Source: Polytrichum commune (taxonomy: Eukaryota; Streptophyta; Polytrichopsida; Polytrichales; Polytrichaceae). From it: 64,000 bases of DNA. Positions 53,716 to 64,000 of this stretch are shown here, piece after piece. Position 1 is the first letter of the stretch. Every line of letters begins with the position of its first letter. The translations under genes were made by a program, and so were the position numbers. The stretch lies in assembly GCA_950295325.1 (NCBI GenBank), contig OX485807.1, positions 16,333,001 to 16,397,000 of the forward strand, written 5' to 3'. A model generated the notes under the pieces. That model ran no database searches. It worked only from the letters and a program-made list of their open reading frames with translations, and was not told the DNA's origin.

Positions 53716-54639
53716 AGAGGCAACTGCCACTCACCTATTCTCATGGAAATAATTCGGTTTTAGTATCAAAATAAACTTGCATTGATGCTAAATACACTAG
53801 CAACATCATCAACATGAGCGTTGTTCAAGGGCGGGGCATGCTCGAGGCATGTTGCTAGATTGAGGCTAGCTCAATTACTCAGCAAGGGAAAGCCCCACCT
53901 ATGTTGATTAATCTCATGGAATTTGAGTTCCAAATAGGCAACTTCTTCACTTAATTACAACACGAGCTCACTTGGAATGGTTGCCATTTGTTCCCAAGGG
54001 ATACACTTGTAAATGTAAGCACACTCGTAGCATGTGCTACCGGTCATTGCTAGCCCCTTTGCAATCATGGGAGTGACTTGGAAGTAATTAGGCCCATGGC
54101 AACCGTGCTAGGTGGGTCAAGGCCGGTGTATTTTAAGTGGTGCCATGTTTTCTAGAAGGATGGGAAAACACAATTGAGGGACATGTTGAGCCAACCAAAA
54201 TGGTAGATGCTTTTTATCCTACCCTACACAAATCATCTATGGAGTTGTTCTTTGTCCTTTGAGCTCAATATCTCATTCAAGCATTTCAAGATTTGTTTGT
54301 TACCATTCAAGCACGTTCATTTGCACTATTTTTTGTTTGTGTATTATTATACAAAATTTTAATGCATGTTTTGAATTTTTTTAAGCTAGCACTTAGTTTG
54401 GAAAAACATTAGCTAAGCTTTGACAAAATGTGGTCGTTCTACTATATTGTATCGCTATCTTATGAATTCTTAAAGTCAAATTCTTCTAAATTTGAACCGT
54501 GAACATCATAAATATTATTGATGATTACAACCTTGAGCTATATGGATGTGGTTTGAAAACAATCATTTACAACTTTGTGGAAACCCAAAATGTATGTCGA
54601 AACTAAGAAGTCAAAGTTCATAGTCAATATATGCTATGA
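53716..54639. other. Intergenic, no gene recognised
   Basis: No supported feature. Confidence 0.3.
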
Positions 54640-55690
54640 ACAACTACCTGCAATAATCATATTAATGTGGGTCACACTGATTCTTTAACCTGTAGTCTTT
54701 AGTTTAAAAGTAGTGTGGGCAATATTAATTGTATTCTAAGAAAGTGGTGCGTGTGGCAATTTTTAAGCTACTTTTGTTCTTGAACAAATATTCAAGGTGT
54801 TCGTCAGAAGTTTCCATGAAGACTTAGGAGGAGACCATGAGCCTCACACCCACATTATTCCCACCCTTACCAGACAATTAGCGTGGCCCACATTCATCAT
54901 TGCCACCCGCACTAATAGGACTAGTCAATGTACTTGAGCGTTTAGGGGTTTAAATATACAAGCTAGGTGAAGGAAAGATAGAACCACATCGTATATGCTA
55001 GGAAATGATGTAAAGTATTAGGAAAGTCAAATTATTTTATTTGATGTTAAGAAGCTTTAACATTTCAAAACATGATAACCATTTTAAGCTCAGATATCAA
55101 CTTAGTCATGGAGAACCTATATGACCATTTTAATGAGCACAAGAATATTATTCACTTTGATAAAGAATAAAATTTCCACACAAGCTCCAAAATTTAAAGT
55201 GGCTACGACCTCAATCATAGCATTACTAAGTCCCTCACTTTTGCCCCCTTTCTGAAAGGACGGTGGAAAGCGAGGGTCTTCCATATATCTTTATTCATGG
55301 TAATAGGTATCAATATTCTCGACATAGGCTATGACCTGATCAATCAATGGCAAACTGAACGTGGGACCTTGACAAGCAACAGTAATCTATGCCATCACAT
55401 GTAAGTAGTTTCATAGTATTAATACCTTATTATAATATCGGCATGGCAAGCTAATGCTTAGTGGGTGTCAAGAAGCTAGTCGTTCATTATTGTAGAATGA
55501 ATAGTTTTCAAACTGAATACTATTCATTTTGTAAGAGTGACCCAACATAAAATAGACATTATGCTCACAAAATTCCCAACCCCTGGTGCAATAGCTTCGT
55601 GTTATGGATTTGGATTTGCTAACCATCTACTACCTAATCACATGTTTCATATTCTAGGAGAAGCATGCTTAGTCGGAAAAGTAACCATTT
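54640..55690. repeat. Dispersed repeat, longer copy related to 46380-46990
   Basis: It shares TTAATGTGGGTCACACTGAT, TATATGACCATTTTAATGAG, CACAAGAATATTATTCA and GTTTCATATTCTAGGAGAAG in the same order with 46380-46990, with extra DNA between about 55215 and 55620. Confidence 0.4.
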
Positions 55691-56100
55691 AAGATCCATT
55701 TAAGAAGTACCATAGTCTTTTGACTCAACGTAGACTCTCATTGAAGCCCAATCATTTGAATCTTCTAACATATTATATATACTCCTAATTATCCAAGGAA
55801 TATTCCTAAAACTATAATATATTACATGGGTTGACCTCTTCTGCACCACCTAAAATCTACAAGACGTGTAGATTTTAGACATGTATCACACTCCGTTTTG
55901 TGTCTGTGTGTTGTGGAATAGTTCGAAAGATTTTATTAACGTGTCACTCTTTGTGCATGTGACTTAGTGTTGTGCAGTGAGCAGAATCTACACATTGCAG
56001 AGATTCTAGAATTTGTTAGTCTGAGTGTACGTGTCTGTGTGTAGTTGACAAGAATCTACGATGCTCGGAGATTTCAGAGTGTGTCAGTGTGCGCGTAGGT

Positions 56101-56122
56101 GTGTGTGTGTGTGTGTGTGTGT
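56101..56122. repeat. GT dinucleotide microsatellite
   Basis: Eleven GT units lie about 180 bp upstream of the histone deacetylase start codon, within a wider TG-rich stretch from about 55900. Confidence 0.9.
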
Positions 56123-56162
56123 TGTGTTTTATGTGATTCCAAAGCGGAGATTTGCAAACCCT

Positions 56163-56204
56163 ATGATGGCGATGGCGGGAGGAGCGATGGGAATGGACAG
56201 TTGA
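56163..56204 (+). promoter_or_regulatory. Candidate upstream ORF of the histone deacetylase mRNA
   Basis: A 13-codon frame begins ATGATGGCGATGGCGG and ends TGA, 96 bp before the main ATG. It has five ATGs in one frame. Whether it lies in the transcript is not known. Confidence 0.3.
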
Positions 56205-56300
56205 CGATACGGTACTATACGATTCAACGAACGGCGGAGTGGCGGGGAGATTGCGGGTCGAGCATTTGGGGAGGTTTTGGTGCTCGAAGCCTTACCAACC

Positions 56301-59300
56301 ATGGGAGCGGGAGTAGGGTTGGTATACGATGAGCGCATGTGCGCACACAAAAATATCACCGATGCCAGCCACCCCGAGCGGCCAGCGAGAATTGCATCGA
56401 TCTACGATCGTCTGAAGGCTGCTGGCATTGTGGAGAGGTGCCCTGCCTATGTCTCATCTACCTACGTCACATCTTATGTGGCTATGGACTTGAGGTTTTG
56501 ATGTTGATGAAATGACATCAGTTACTGGTCTTTCCTCTGGATATTGGATTGTTGTTGATGGAGAGAGAGAGCGAGAGAGGTCTCCGGTGTTGTTACTGGC
56601 GTGAATTATGGTGTTGCTTCATCTTTGAGTTGGTCTATGTCTAAATGTAATCATGAACTGGCGTCACGATAATTACACGGGTTCCTAAGACTAGTGCCTC
56701 CTTTTGAAAAAGATGAACACTTGAGTGAACGCGGACAAGCCAGCCTGCACTTATCTCCCCTAGGTTCCCACACTTGAAAATATGTGGGTCACCGGATACG
56801 GCCGGGTGGATCATTGGCGGTAAGGTACACTGAAATGAAGTTCTATGAAAGTGACCCATCCGAACACTACTCCAGCCTTAGGCGGCTTAACCTCGGAGTT
56901 GCCATTGGATGTTGTTAAGGCCTTGGGTTTAAGCCACCCTGTTGCTGATGGAGTGTTGGACAATGCAGCTCCGCTCTCGCAAATGTCGAGGTGTACAAGA
57001 GTAGTGAGAGGGTGGTAGAGGCAGTTTTGAACTCGAAAGAAATCAATGTCTGATTGTAATTTTAGCTCTCCTTGTTGTCGTCTATGTAGTTGGACTGAGG
57101 TCATTTGGTTTGTGTTTCTTTTTTCTTTTCTTGTTTTATTACCTCTGCTCTGCAACCTATACTTTAGCTCAGGAGCTGAAATGAGCAGTATTAGTAAAGG
57201 TAAGCAGGTCTTAAATGGACACTTTAAGCTCTGCAACCACTTATCGAAGGATATGAATCATGCAGTTAGTACAAAATGACTAGTAAATCCAAATTGCGCC
57301 CATAGCCATTTTCCTCATAATTTTTGGAGGTCATATGAATATCGTATTCATTGTTAAAGTGAAGATTCTCTTGCTGATTAAGTGATCATATTGGTCCCCC
57401 TAATTGTACAACACTCAATTATCGGTCTTCACATATTTTCTATGTTAAATTAACACCGGTCTATCTTATGTGGTTTGTGAATACCAATGCTGTTTGGTGT
57501 TCGCAGGGGTTGTCAATGAGCCCACGTGATTTAAGTTGTGACATCTGATGTGTGGATTTTTTCTCATGTTGATCCAATGAGTCTAGCATCCCTGCCCTCT
57601 TTGTTGCTTTCAAATGATTATAGATCTAGCTCTATTTATTGAAATAGCGGGTCAGTTTGCAAACTTGCTGGAGAATTGTTAATGGTTTAGGTAAAGTAGT
57701 TGTCTGAAACACAGAATTTAGTGGAGAAATGATTGTCATTTTTAATTGACTTTTTCAACCAGCCTAGAGATTTATAACAGTGGTCTGTATCTGGGTGTTA
57801 ATAATCAGATGTGTTCGGGTTGATGCGCGGAAGGCAACACCAGGAGAGCTGCAAACAGTTCATTCTGAAGGTCATGTTGCACTAATGCAGGACATAAGTA
57901 GCAAGGCTTATGGGAAGCTGGGGCGGAGAACACTGCAAAGTCGTTATGATTCCATATACTTCAATACTGGATCGTCTGAATCGGCTCTGTTAGCTGCTGG
58001 GTCAGTCATTGAGGTTAGATACTATCACAAGTAAAACATTGTTTGACGAAACACATTCATTTCTTTTGCTAATGGAATAGACTGTGTAAAGGTTTCACCA
58101 CACTTAATCTTATCCATGTAGTACCATGTGGTTACTGTCTTCAGTGATATGCAGCACTCTTCTTGAATTAACTGTACAGATATAAATAAGTCTTGTTTGT
58201 GGTCTAGGTTGCAACTCAAGTAGCTGAAGGGAAGCTGTCTTCTGGAGCTTGTGTAGTGAGACCACCAGGGCACCATGCTGAAGCAGACGCACCAATGGGC
58301 TTTTGCCTATTTAATAATGTTGCTGTTGCTGCCCACATTCTGGCTCACAAAAAGGTACCTTACATTCATGGAAGAGAGAAGAAATAGCTGGAAACAAGGA
58401 ATAAGTCTGCTATGTCCTTTGTAGCTGAAGCCTGTATAAGGATGGCTGCTGGCACCTGTCATATGGTTGCAAAGTGGTCAAAGACACTATAGAGAGTCAT
58501 CCATGCATCATCCAAAAGCTCCACACTTAGTGTTCATTCAACTGTAACTGGCAAATACTTATATATCTTATCCGGATTTACTTTTGTATTTCCATCAACC
58601 AAGACCTAGTTGCAAAGTGATATGTCATTAGTAAAATTAGGATCAATTTTTTCCCATTTTGCTTTTGAACAAGTTGGTGGCTGGTTGAGAGCTATAGGTA
58701 GTTGTTGCTGTTGTTAGATATTAGGCAGTTAAGTTCTCTTTTGCACATATTGTTAGCTGATGGCATATTCTGAAATATTTTGTCATTGCTGTATTTTTCA
58801 GAAAGAACTTGGAGTGCAAAAGCTCCTGATTGTGGACTGGGATGTGCATCATGGAAATGGCACACAGCATATGTTTTGGGACGATCCCCAGGTCTTGTAT
58901 TTTTCTGTTCATAGGTATGCAAGGATGAAGACTTTTATTATCTATCCCTTTTGCATGTAGGTAAAAATGTGTATTATGCATCCAAACACTGGAGTGTTTG
59001 AACTTTTTCCTAACTGTAGCTTTGTCCTTCACCTTCTTCAGATGAAGTAATTCTTGTCCTGGCCAACTCCAATAATGATTGTCTTTTGCTTGAAGAGTAA
59101 ATCACTAAGTTCATGGTATCCTTGTCAATAACGTTCTGCACTTCCTTCTGATTACCGATTTGTGTTTTCTCTATGTGATCATATTCTGCAATCTGTGTTC
59201 TTGTAGCGACCTCTCTCTTCCTTTTTGTTGAATGCACAACCTTTGGGGTCTCTTAGGTTGTATCTTGATGATATCTGCCTCACTGTGTATCGTTTGAGCT

Positions 59301-62300
59301 AAAGTGAGGTATTTCTGTTTGTAAACAGATATGACGATGGACGATTTTATCCACCTGGAGATGAGGGCAACTTTGATCAAGTAGGAACTGATAAAGGAGA
59401 AGGTTACAACATCAATGTGCCATGGCCACATGGAGGATTTGGAGACGCAGACTATTTGGCAGTTTGGGAGAACATACTTATGCCAGTGGCTCATGAATTT
59501 AATCCTGACATGGTCCTCATTTCTGCAGGGTTTGATTCAGGTAAGATTTACATACCAAGTCCCATTTTCTTTCACAAAAAGGACACATTACTACAGTAGC
59601 TGTTGGTATTTGTCTATTCTTAAATAATTTCTTAGAAAAAGATGTGTACTTCCATAAGGTGTACTCTTGGCAAGATATTTGTCACTAAGTGCTCCAGCTG
59701 GCTGTTGCATTTTATTGAAATTGTCAGGTTCTTTCATTTTAAAAAGAAAATATTTGCAATTTGATCTCAAAAATCATTTGTCAGAAGCAGAGATTGTTAA
59801 TGTATGTGGTGATATTTACCAGCGTCAGGCGATCCCTTGGGTGCGTGTGAGGTGACTCCAGAAGGATTTTACAATATGACACAGCAGGTATTTGAAGATT
59901 TTATGTCAGTTTTGTAACTGAATACCTTGAGCAAAGAATCAAAGTGCATAAAATTGGCTAAGCACCTGAAAAATAATCTGGAAATTCTGAAAATCCCTGC
60001 TTTTTCTGCGTCTCTTGGGTGCCCTCCAAACAGTTGCAAGATATATGTGAGGTGGGTACGATGTCAGAATTGTGATGTTTCAGTAGTGATTTTTGGCTGG
60101 AAGTCAGATACATGCAACAAAGTACAATGAGGAAAGATATGTGTCCGCATGCTAAGAGTAGCCATATTGCAAGGAACCCTCACTTCACAGTTTCTCCACA
60201 GATAGCATATCATGGTTCATAGTCAGAAAAGGAAAGGCAAATCTGGACACTAAATCATTCCATAGGACCAGATTTTGGCATTGACTTTTGGTCCCAAATA
60301 TTTTGGCTTCTTGGATTGTTCTGCAGTTGATGGTGTTAGCAAAAGGTCGTGTTGTCTTGGCCTTGGAAGGGGGATATAACCTTAATTCCATCTCCAATTC
60401 TTACTTAGCCTGCATGCAAGCTCTGTTAGGTGATCCATCACCAGAAACCCCATGTGGGCGTGACCTTCTGCCAGAAAGTTTACCCCTGATTGAGGAGGTA
60501 CTTTAATACAAACTCTTACCACAGGTACTGTAATCTGAATGATAAAGAGAATTTTGAATAAAATGTCTCAAGAAATCGCAGATTGACTGTATCTGAAGGT
60601 TGTTAAGTTGCAGGTTTATATAGGTAGTAGTGCAGCTCAGCTCTTAGATACTTCATGTTCAGCTGTGATGAAAAGTTTGTATGATATATTATATAGCTCT
60701 TTTGTAGGATATTAAGACACTTCATCAACAAATTGGTAGGGTGTGTATCTTAGATAAACATTTACTCTTTTCTAGAAGTTGGTATTAACCCCATACATTT
60801 ATGCAGGTACGGAATGAACTTAAGAAGTACTGGCCTGTTCTTGGAATAGAAATGAAAGTCAAGCGACCTGTGCCTCCTACACCTGCTCCGAGCTTGTCTG
60901 CAGAGGTGAATCATCTTTTGGAGGAATATTGCTTTGCTGTCAGGGTGTACTAAATTTTCTCTTTGTTGAGGTGGAATACAAGCTGCCTATCAGTGAAGTC
61001 AATAACATAGACTCCCATGCTTCTTAGATGGTTGCCATGAATTTCTTGAAGAAACTCTGTTACATGCTTTGTATCCTAATCAGTTGTGGATTATTTGATA
61101 TTATTTTCCAATCCATTGAAGGTGATAACCACTAGGAGGTACGATAGCTTGTCCCTGCTGGGCACAATCAAATTGAGAAAGATTTTATTTGTGCAATGTA
61201 TAGATCCAGAATGACATTAGGAGGTGCCCCCAGTTTGTCACTCTATCAGAATATTAGAGTCTCATATATGTTACTGCCTATTCTGCTATGTAAATGTTCA
61301 AGATCCAAGTGTTTACATTTCTTGTTTTGTGCAGGAGATTGCAAAACTGGTTATGGAGAAGGATTTATTGTCACCATCAAGTGAGAGGAAAGGAGATCTT
61401 GAAGAGCTCGAGCCAGAAGCTCTGAAAGATCTTGTTGGCCGTTTGTCTAATTTATCCACTGGGGAAAGGGCTGGCTCCCTTTATGATTCTGAACATGCGT
61501 CAACTAGCACTGTAGCAGCAGCACAGCAAGCTCCAGAAAGGCTGTCAAATGCAGCAGATTTGGGAGCTTCAGAACTGGAACTTGAGATGAAAGAGATTGG
61601 AGAGGATGACGTAAATGTCATTCTTGAGTTGTCTGGAGTTCACTCAGCCCCACAGAGTGGTACTTTAAGAGAACCTAAAGGAGGAGATAGGGCACACCTT
61701 AGAATTCGTGGAGGTACTTTTGTATGCTCCTTGACACCCTCAAAGACATTTTTAGTAAGACAATTATCTCCAGAATCTTCTATTATGTTACCCCTTCTAC
61801 ACAATGCCAAATTTAATGAAGAACAGTACCAGGCAGCTCATCACTTATCTCCAGGCATGACAATCTTGGGATTGGTCTACTGAAGATTTATTTTCACAGT
61901 TGGATTCTTCAGTCACATGTTGGGGGAGTCTTTGAGATAGTATACATCAACTTGGCTCCTTAATGTCAAGAAGATCCTATCGAGTTTTTAAATCTGTGTA
62001 ATTTCTTGATTTCTGCAGGTCAAGGGAAGAGCATCAAACAGGTTGATACTCCCGTTGAAGTGGATGATGGCATAAATGCCAAGAGTTGGGGCCTAGCAGT
62101 CAAAGGAGGAGTGATGGACACAGTGGATGACTTGTCTAGTGCAGAAGAAGCTCTTCCAGATAATAGTGGAGAAGAAAGTGGGTATATTTGGTACTTGTGC
62201 TATGGATCAAACATGTGGAAGCCAAGATTCATGTGCTACATCTCAGGGGGTCAGGTTTGTGCATTCATCTCAGTTTGAACACATATAAAGTATTCAAAGG

Positions 62301-64000
62301 CTAATGGAATGAGTGAGTGGTGACATTCCCTTCTAATAAGAAGGTCTTGCAGTTTGAACATCATATATACTTCAATGAACCTGGATATAAGGCTCATGTG
62401 TTCTATACTGCCATTTTTTCAGGTAGAAGGCATGTCACGTGCTTGCCAGGGGTGCAGGGATACAACACCTCCTCTGGCTTCAGAGTGGTTGACCATATCC
62501 AATGCATTGTTTTTTGGGCATGAGAGCACACAGATGTGGGGATTGGGAGGTGTTGCGTTTCTTGATCCTATTCCAGAAGATGGTATTTCCACAATCACTC
62601 GACTTTACAAAATCACGTAAGGCCTGTTTTCCACCTGTGTCTTGATTTATTGCAGAGGAGTTCCACCATCTCGGTCTAAAATTCTGTTCTAAGGGAACCT
62701 TATTGAATCGCTACAATACACAAGGTCTTGTGTTCTCATCTGTCCACTCAATGAACCTTTATATTCTCATGATTTGCAGGAAGCAACAATTCAATGATGT
62801 GTTTAGTCAGGAGAATCAAGAAAAACTTGGGAAAGAATGGGTAAATGACAGCTGCATTCATAAACTGCGTGTGGGCGGCTCCACAACATCCCACCTTCTT
62901 GACATCTTGGAGGTATACTGGGACTGCATCATTTGATTGTTGACTTAGGATAGTATGTCACACAAAATACACATGGTAGGCAAAACTGGAGTAATTCTTT
63001 AATTTTTGAGTTCTTAGTTCCACTAAAGTTCGTAAAGAGAAGATATGGGATATGTCAAGATGTTGTGATTTTGGCAATTACTTTATTGTATTACTATGGC
63101 ATGATATTTTCGAGAAGCCAAATGAACACATGTTTAGACTTGTATCATAAAGACAAAGATATTCATTCTCGTTATGATGGTGTTACTTGATTCACTTCAT
63201 ATTTCTTTCAGGATGATTGGTATGGAACATTGATGTATCTGGGGGATAAAGACGGTCTTCCAATCTTGACTTTCACGTATGTGATACATTCCCTGCTTTT
63301 TCCAGCTTCCTAGTTTTCTGCTTATTTCAGTGAGGTGAAGGTTTGAGGGATCAGAATAAGCAGAATAGGAAATATGTTTTACTACACTTTTGCTACGCAT
63401 ATTTTACTACCTGGAAAATACGTGTAGCAAAAACTTGCTTATTTCAGTGGCATATTTCTGTAGTGTTTCAGTGAGGTGAAGGTTTCACAAAGGTTTGACA
63501 TATTTTTAAGTGATCTTAAAGGTGGTAGAGAATGGAAGTTAGGCTTGTGGACAGTTGTCACAAGCTGTTCAATATGTGACGTGGTGCTGCTAAGAAGGCG
63601 ATTTAATATATGGTGATAAACTGAAATCAGATCCTTTCTTTGGTTTGGGAGCACTGTGAGCTTTACACCTCTAGAAATGAGCTTTGAGATAGAACCTTAG
63701 GCCCCATAGGTGACGTCCTTTGACGAAAGAAATGAAGGCATAGTTTTAACTGTTATCATTTAATTGTGTCACAGCAGGATTTAGATTTGGATGCGAAGCA
63801 ACTTACAGTTGCGGATTTTTGGCCTTGGTGCAGGTGCTCCGAATCCCATATGGAGAAATTCAGGTCTGGGGAGTTTGGAACTTTTGGTCCCTCAGATTCA
63901 TATCGGGCAGTGATTGCCCGTGGGCTGGTAGAGGACTCAGGTATCTCAGAGGAGGAAGCCTTCAATTATCTCCTTTCAGCTACCCTACCCCAAAAACATT
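56301..64000 (+). CDS. HDA5: HDA5-like class II histone deacetylase with C-terminal GGCT-like domain, partial
   Basis: A zinc-dependent lysine deacetylase of the plant HDA5/HDA18 branch, expected to act on histones. Exons: 56301-56437, 57809-58013, 58208-58354, 58802-58914, 59329-59540, 59823-59887, 60327-60497, 60807-60905, 61335-61713, 62019-62254, 62423-62616, 62780-62912, 63212-63276, 63834 to beyond 64000. Phases close throughout, giving 774 residues before the window ends without a stop. The deacetylase domain (about 5-330) keeps the catalytic set: [10 protein letters not shown] (His136/137), DWDVHHGNG (Asp175, Asp177, His179), AGFDS (Asp270) and LEGGYNL (Tyr310). A variable linker (about 350-560) follows. 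Then comes [10 protein letters not shown] (571-580) and the gamma-glutamylcyclotransferase-like region with GGVAFLDP and [10 protein letters not shown], as in Arabidopsis HDA5. The acceptor at 59823 (FDSASGDPLG) is preferred over one 6 bp later. The donor at 61713 is inferred from phase. The symbol names the closest family, not proven orthology. Confidence 0.9.
56551..56953 (+). mobile_element. Dispersed element E, copy E2 (histone deacetylase intron 1)
   Basis: The body at 56564-56940 aligns with E1 in NDC1 intron 1. It is bracketed by GTTGTTGATGGAG (56551-56563) and GTTGCTGATGGAG (56941-56953), a 12-of-13 match that looks like a target-site duplication. A GA-rich start follows the left copy. 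Non-coding. The duplication length suits a retroposed (SINE/LINE-type) element, but no Pol III boxes were recognised. Confidence 0.65.
57308..57375. repeat. Repeat fragment shared with 32876-32950
   Basis: CATTTTCCTCATAATTTTTG, then AAAGTGAAGATT, inside histone deacetylase intron 1 parallels the intergenic copy. The element type is unknown. Confidence 0.4.

Noticed and set aside
61714-61883. Continuation of histone deacetylase exon 9 to an in-frame stop at 61883
   Set aside because: Ending there would remove the conserved C-terminal domain. A GT donor after 61713 restores phase exactly with exon 10, so this is read as intron, although retention could give a short isoform.
1-64000. CRISPR array, bacterial operon or organelle DNA
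   Set aside because: There are no regularly spaced identical short repeats with unique spacers, no bacterial gene organisation, and no plastid or mitochondrial genes. All genes have plant nuclear intron structure or family.

Overview
This window is plant nuclear DNA: a gene-poor, AT-rich stretch of a land-plant genome. The intron-split genes have GT-AG junctions, and every inferred phase closes. The genes are plant-type: an S1/SPH secreted protein, RAD51D, the nucleoporin NDC1, a GT47 glycosyltransferase and an HDA5-like histone deacetylase with the plant-specific C-terminal domain. A moderately sized genome of a seedless plant (bryophyte, lycophyte or fern) would fit, but the sequence alone does not settle the lineage.

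Layout. 1-2.3 kb holds decayed S1-like remnants and a pogo-like terminal-inverted-repeat element. 2.29-2.74 kb (-) is an intact S1/SPH gene. 4-9.4 kb is packed with short non-autonomous DNA transposons (MITEs) whose ends carry a self-palindromic CACTAAATAT...ATATTTAGTG motif. 11.56-15.55 kb (-) is RAD51D in ten exons, and 17.77-21.24 kb (+) is NDC1 in four exons. The two genes are divergent, with about 2.2 kb of MITE-rich DNA between their start codons. 22.5-34.5 kb is repeat territory: tandem repeats, two SINE types, foldback elements and a TTAA-flanked element. 34.6-36.8 kb is a decayed Ty1/copia gag-integrase region with no reverse transcriptase. 37.5-38.2 kb is a ~100-bp tandem array, 39.7 kb a 5'-truncated SINE, and 40.7-41.5 kb a threefold ~300-bp repeat upstream of a single-exon GT47 gene at 42.93-44.44 kb (+). 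44.5-56 kb is again repeats, including nested MITEs, a Harbinger-like element with a 34-bp-arm hairpin and a 360-bp foldback. 56.30 kb to the window end (+) is a 14-exon HDA5-like histone deacetylase cut by the right edge.

The five genes do not form a pathway. Two are DNA or chromatin factors (RAD51D, HDA5-like), one is a nuclear-pore membrane protein, and two act in or through the secretory pathway. The most informative new material is the repeat biology. Several element families are defined here by internal comparison, using paired copies, matching terminal inverted repeats and target-site duplications. Some of these insertions lie in introns or immediately upstream of the genes. I found no tRNA or rRNA gene, CRISPR array or organelle insertion, and nothing that clearly qualifies as a new multi-gene system.
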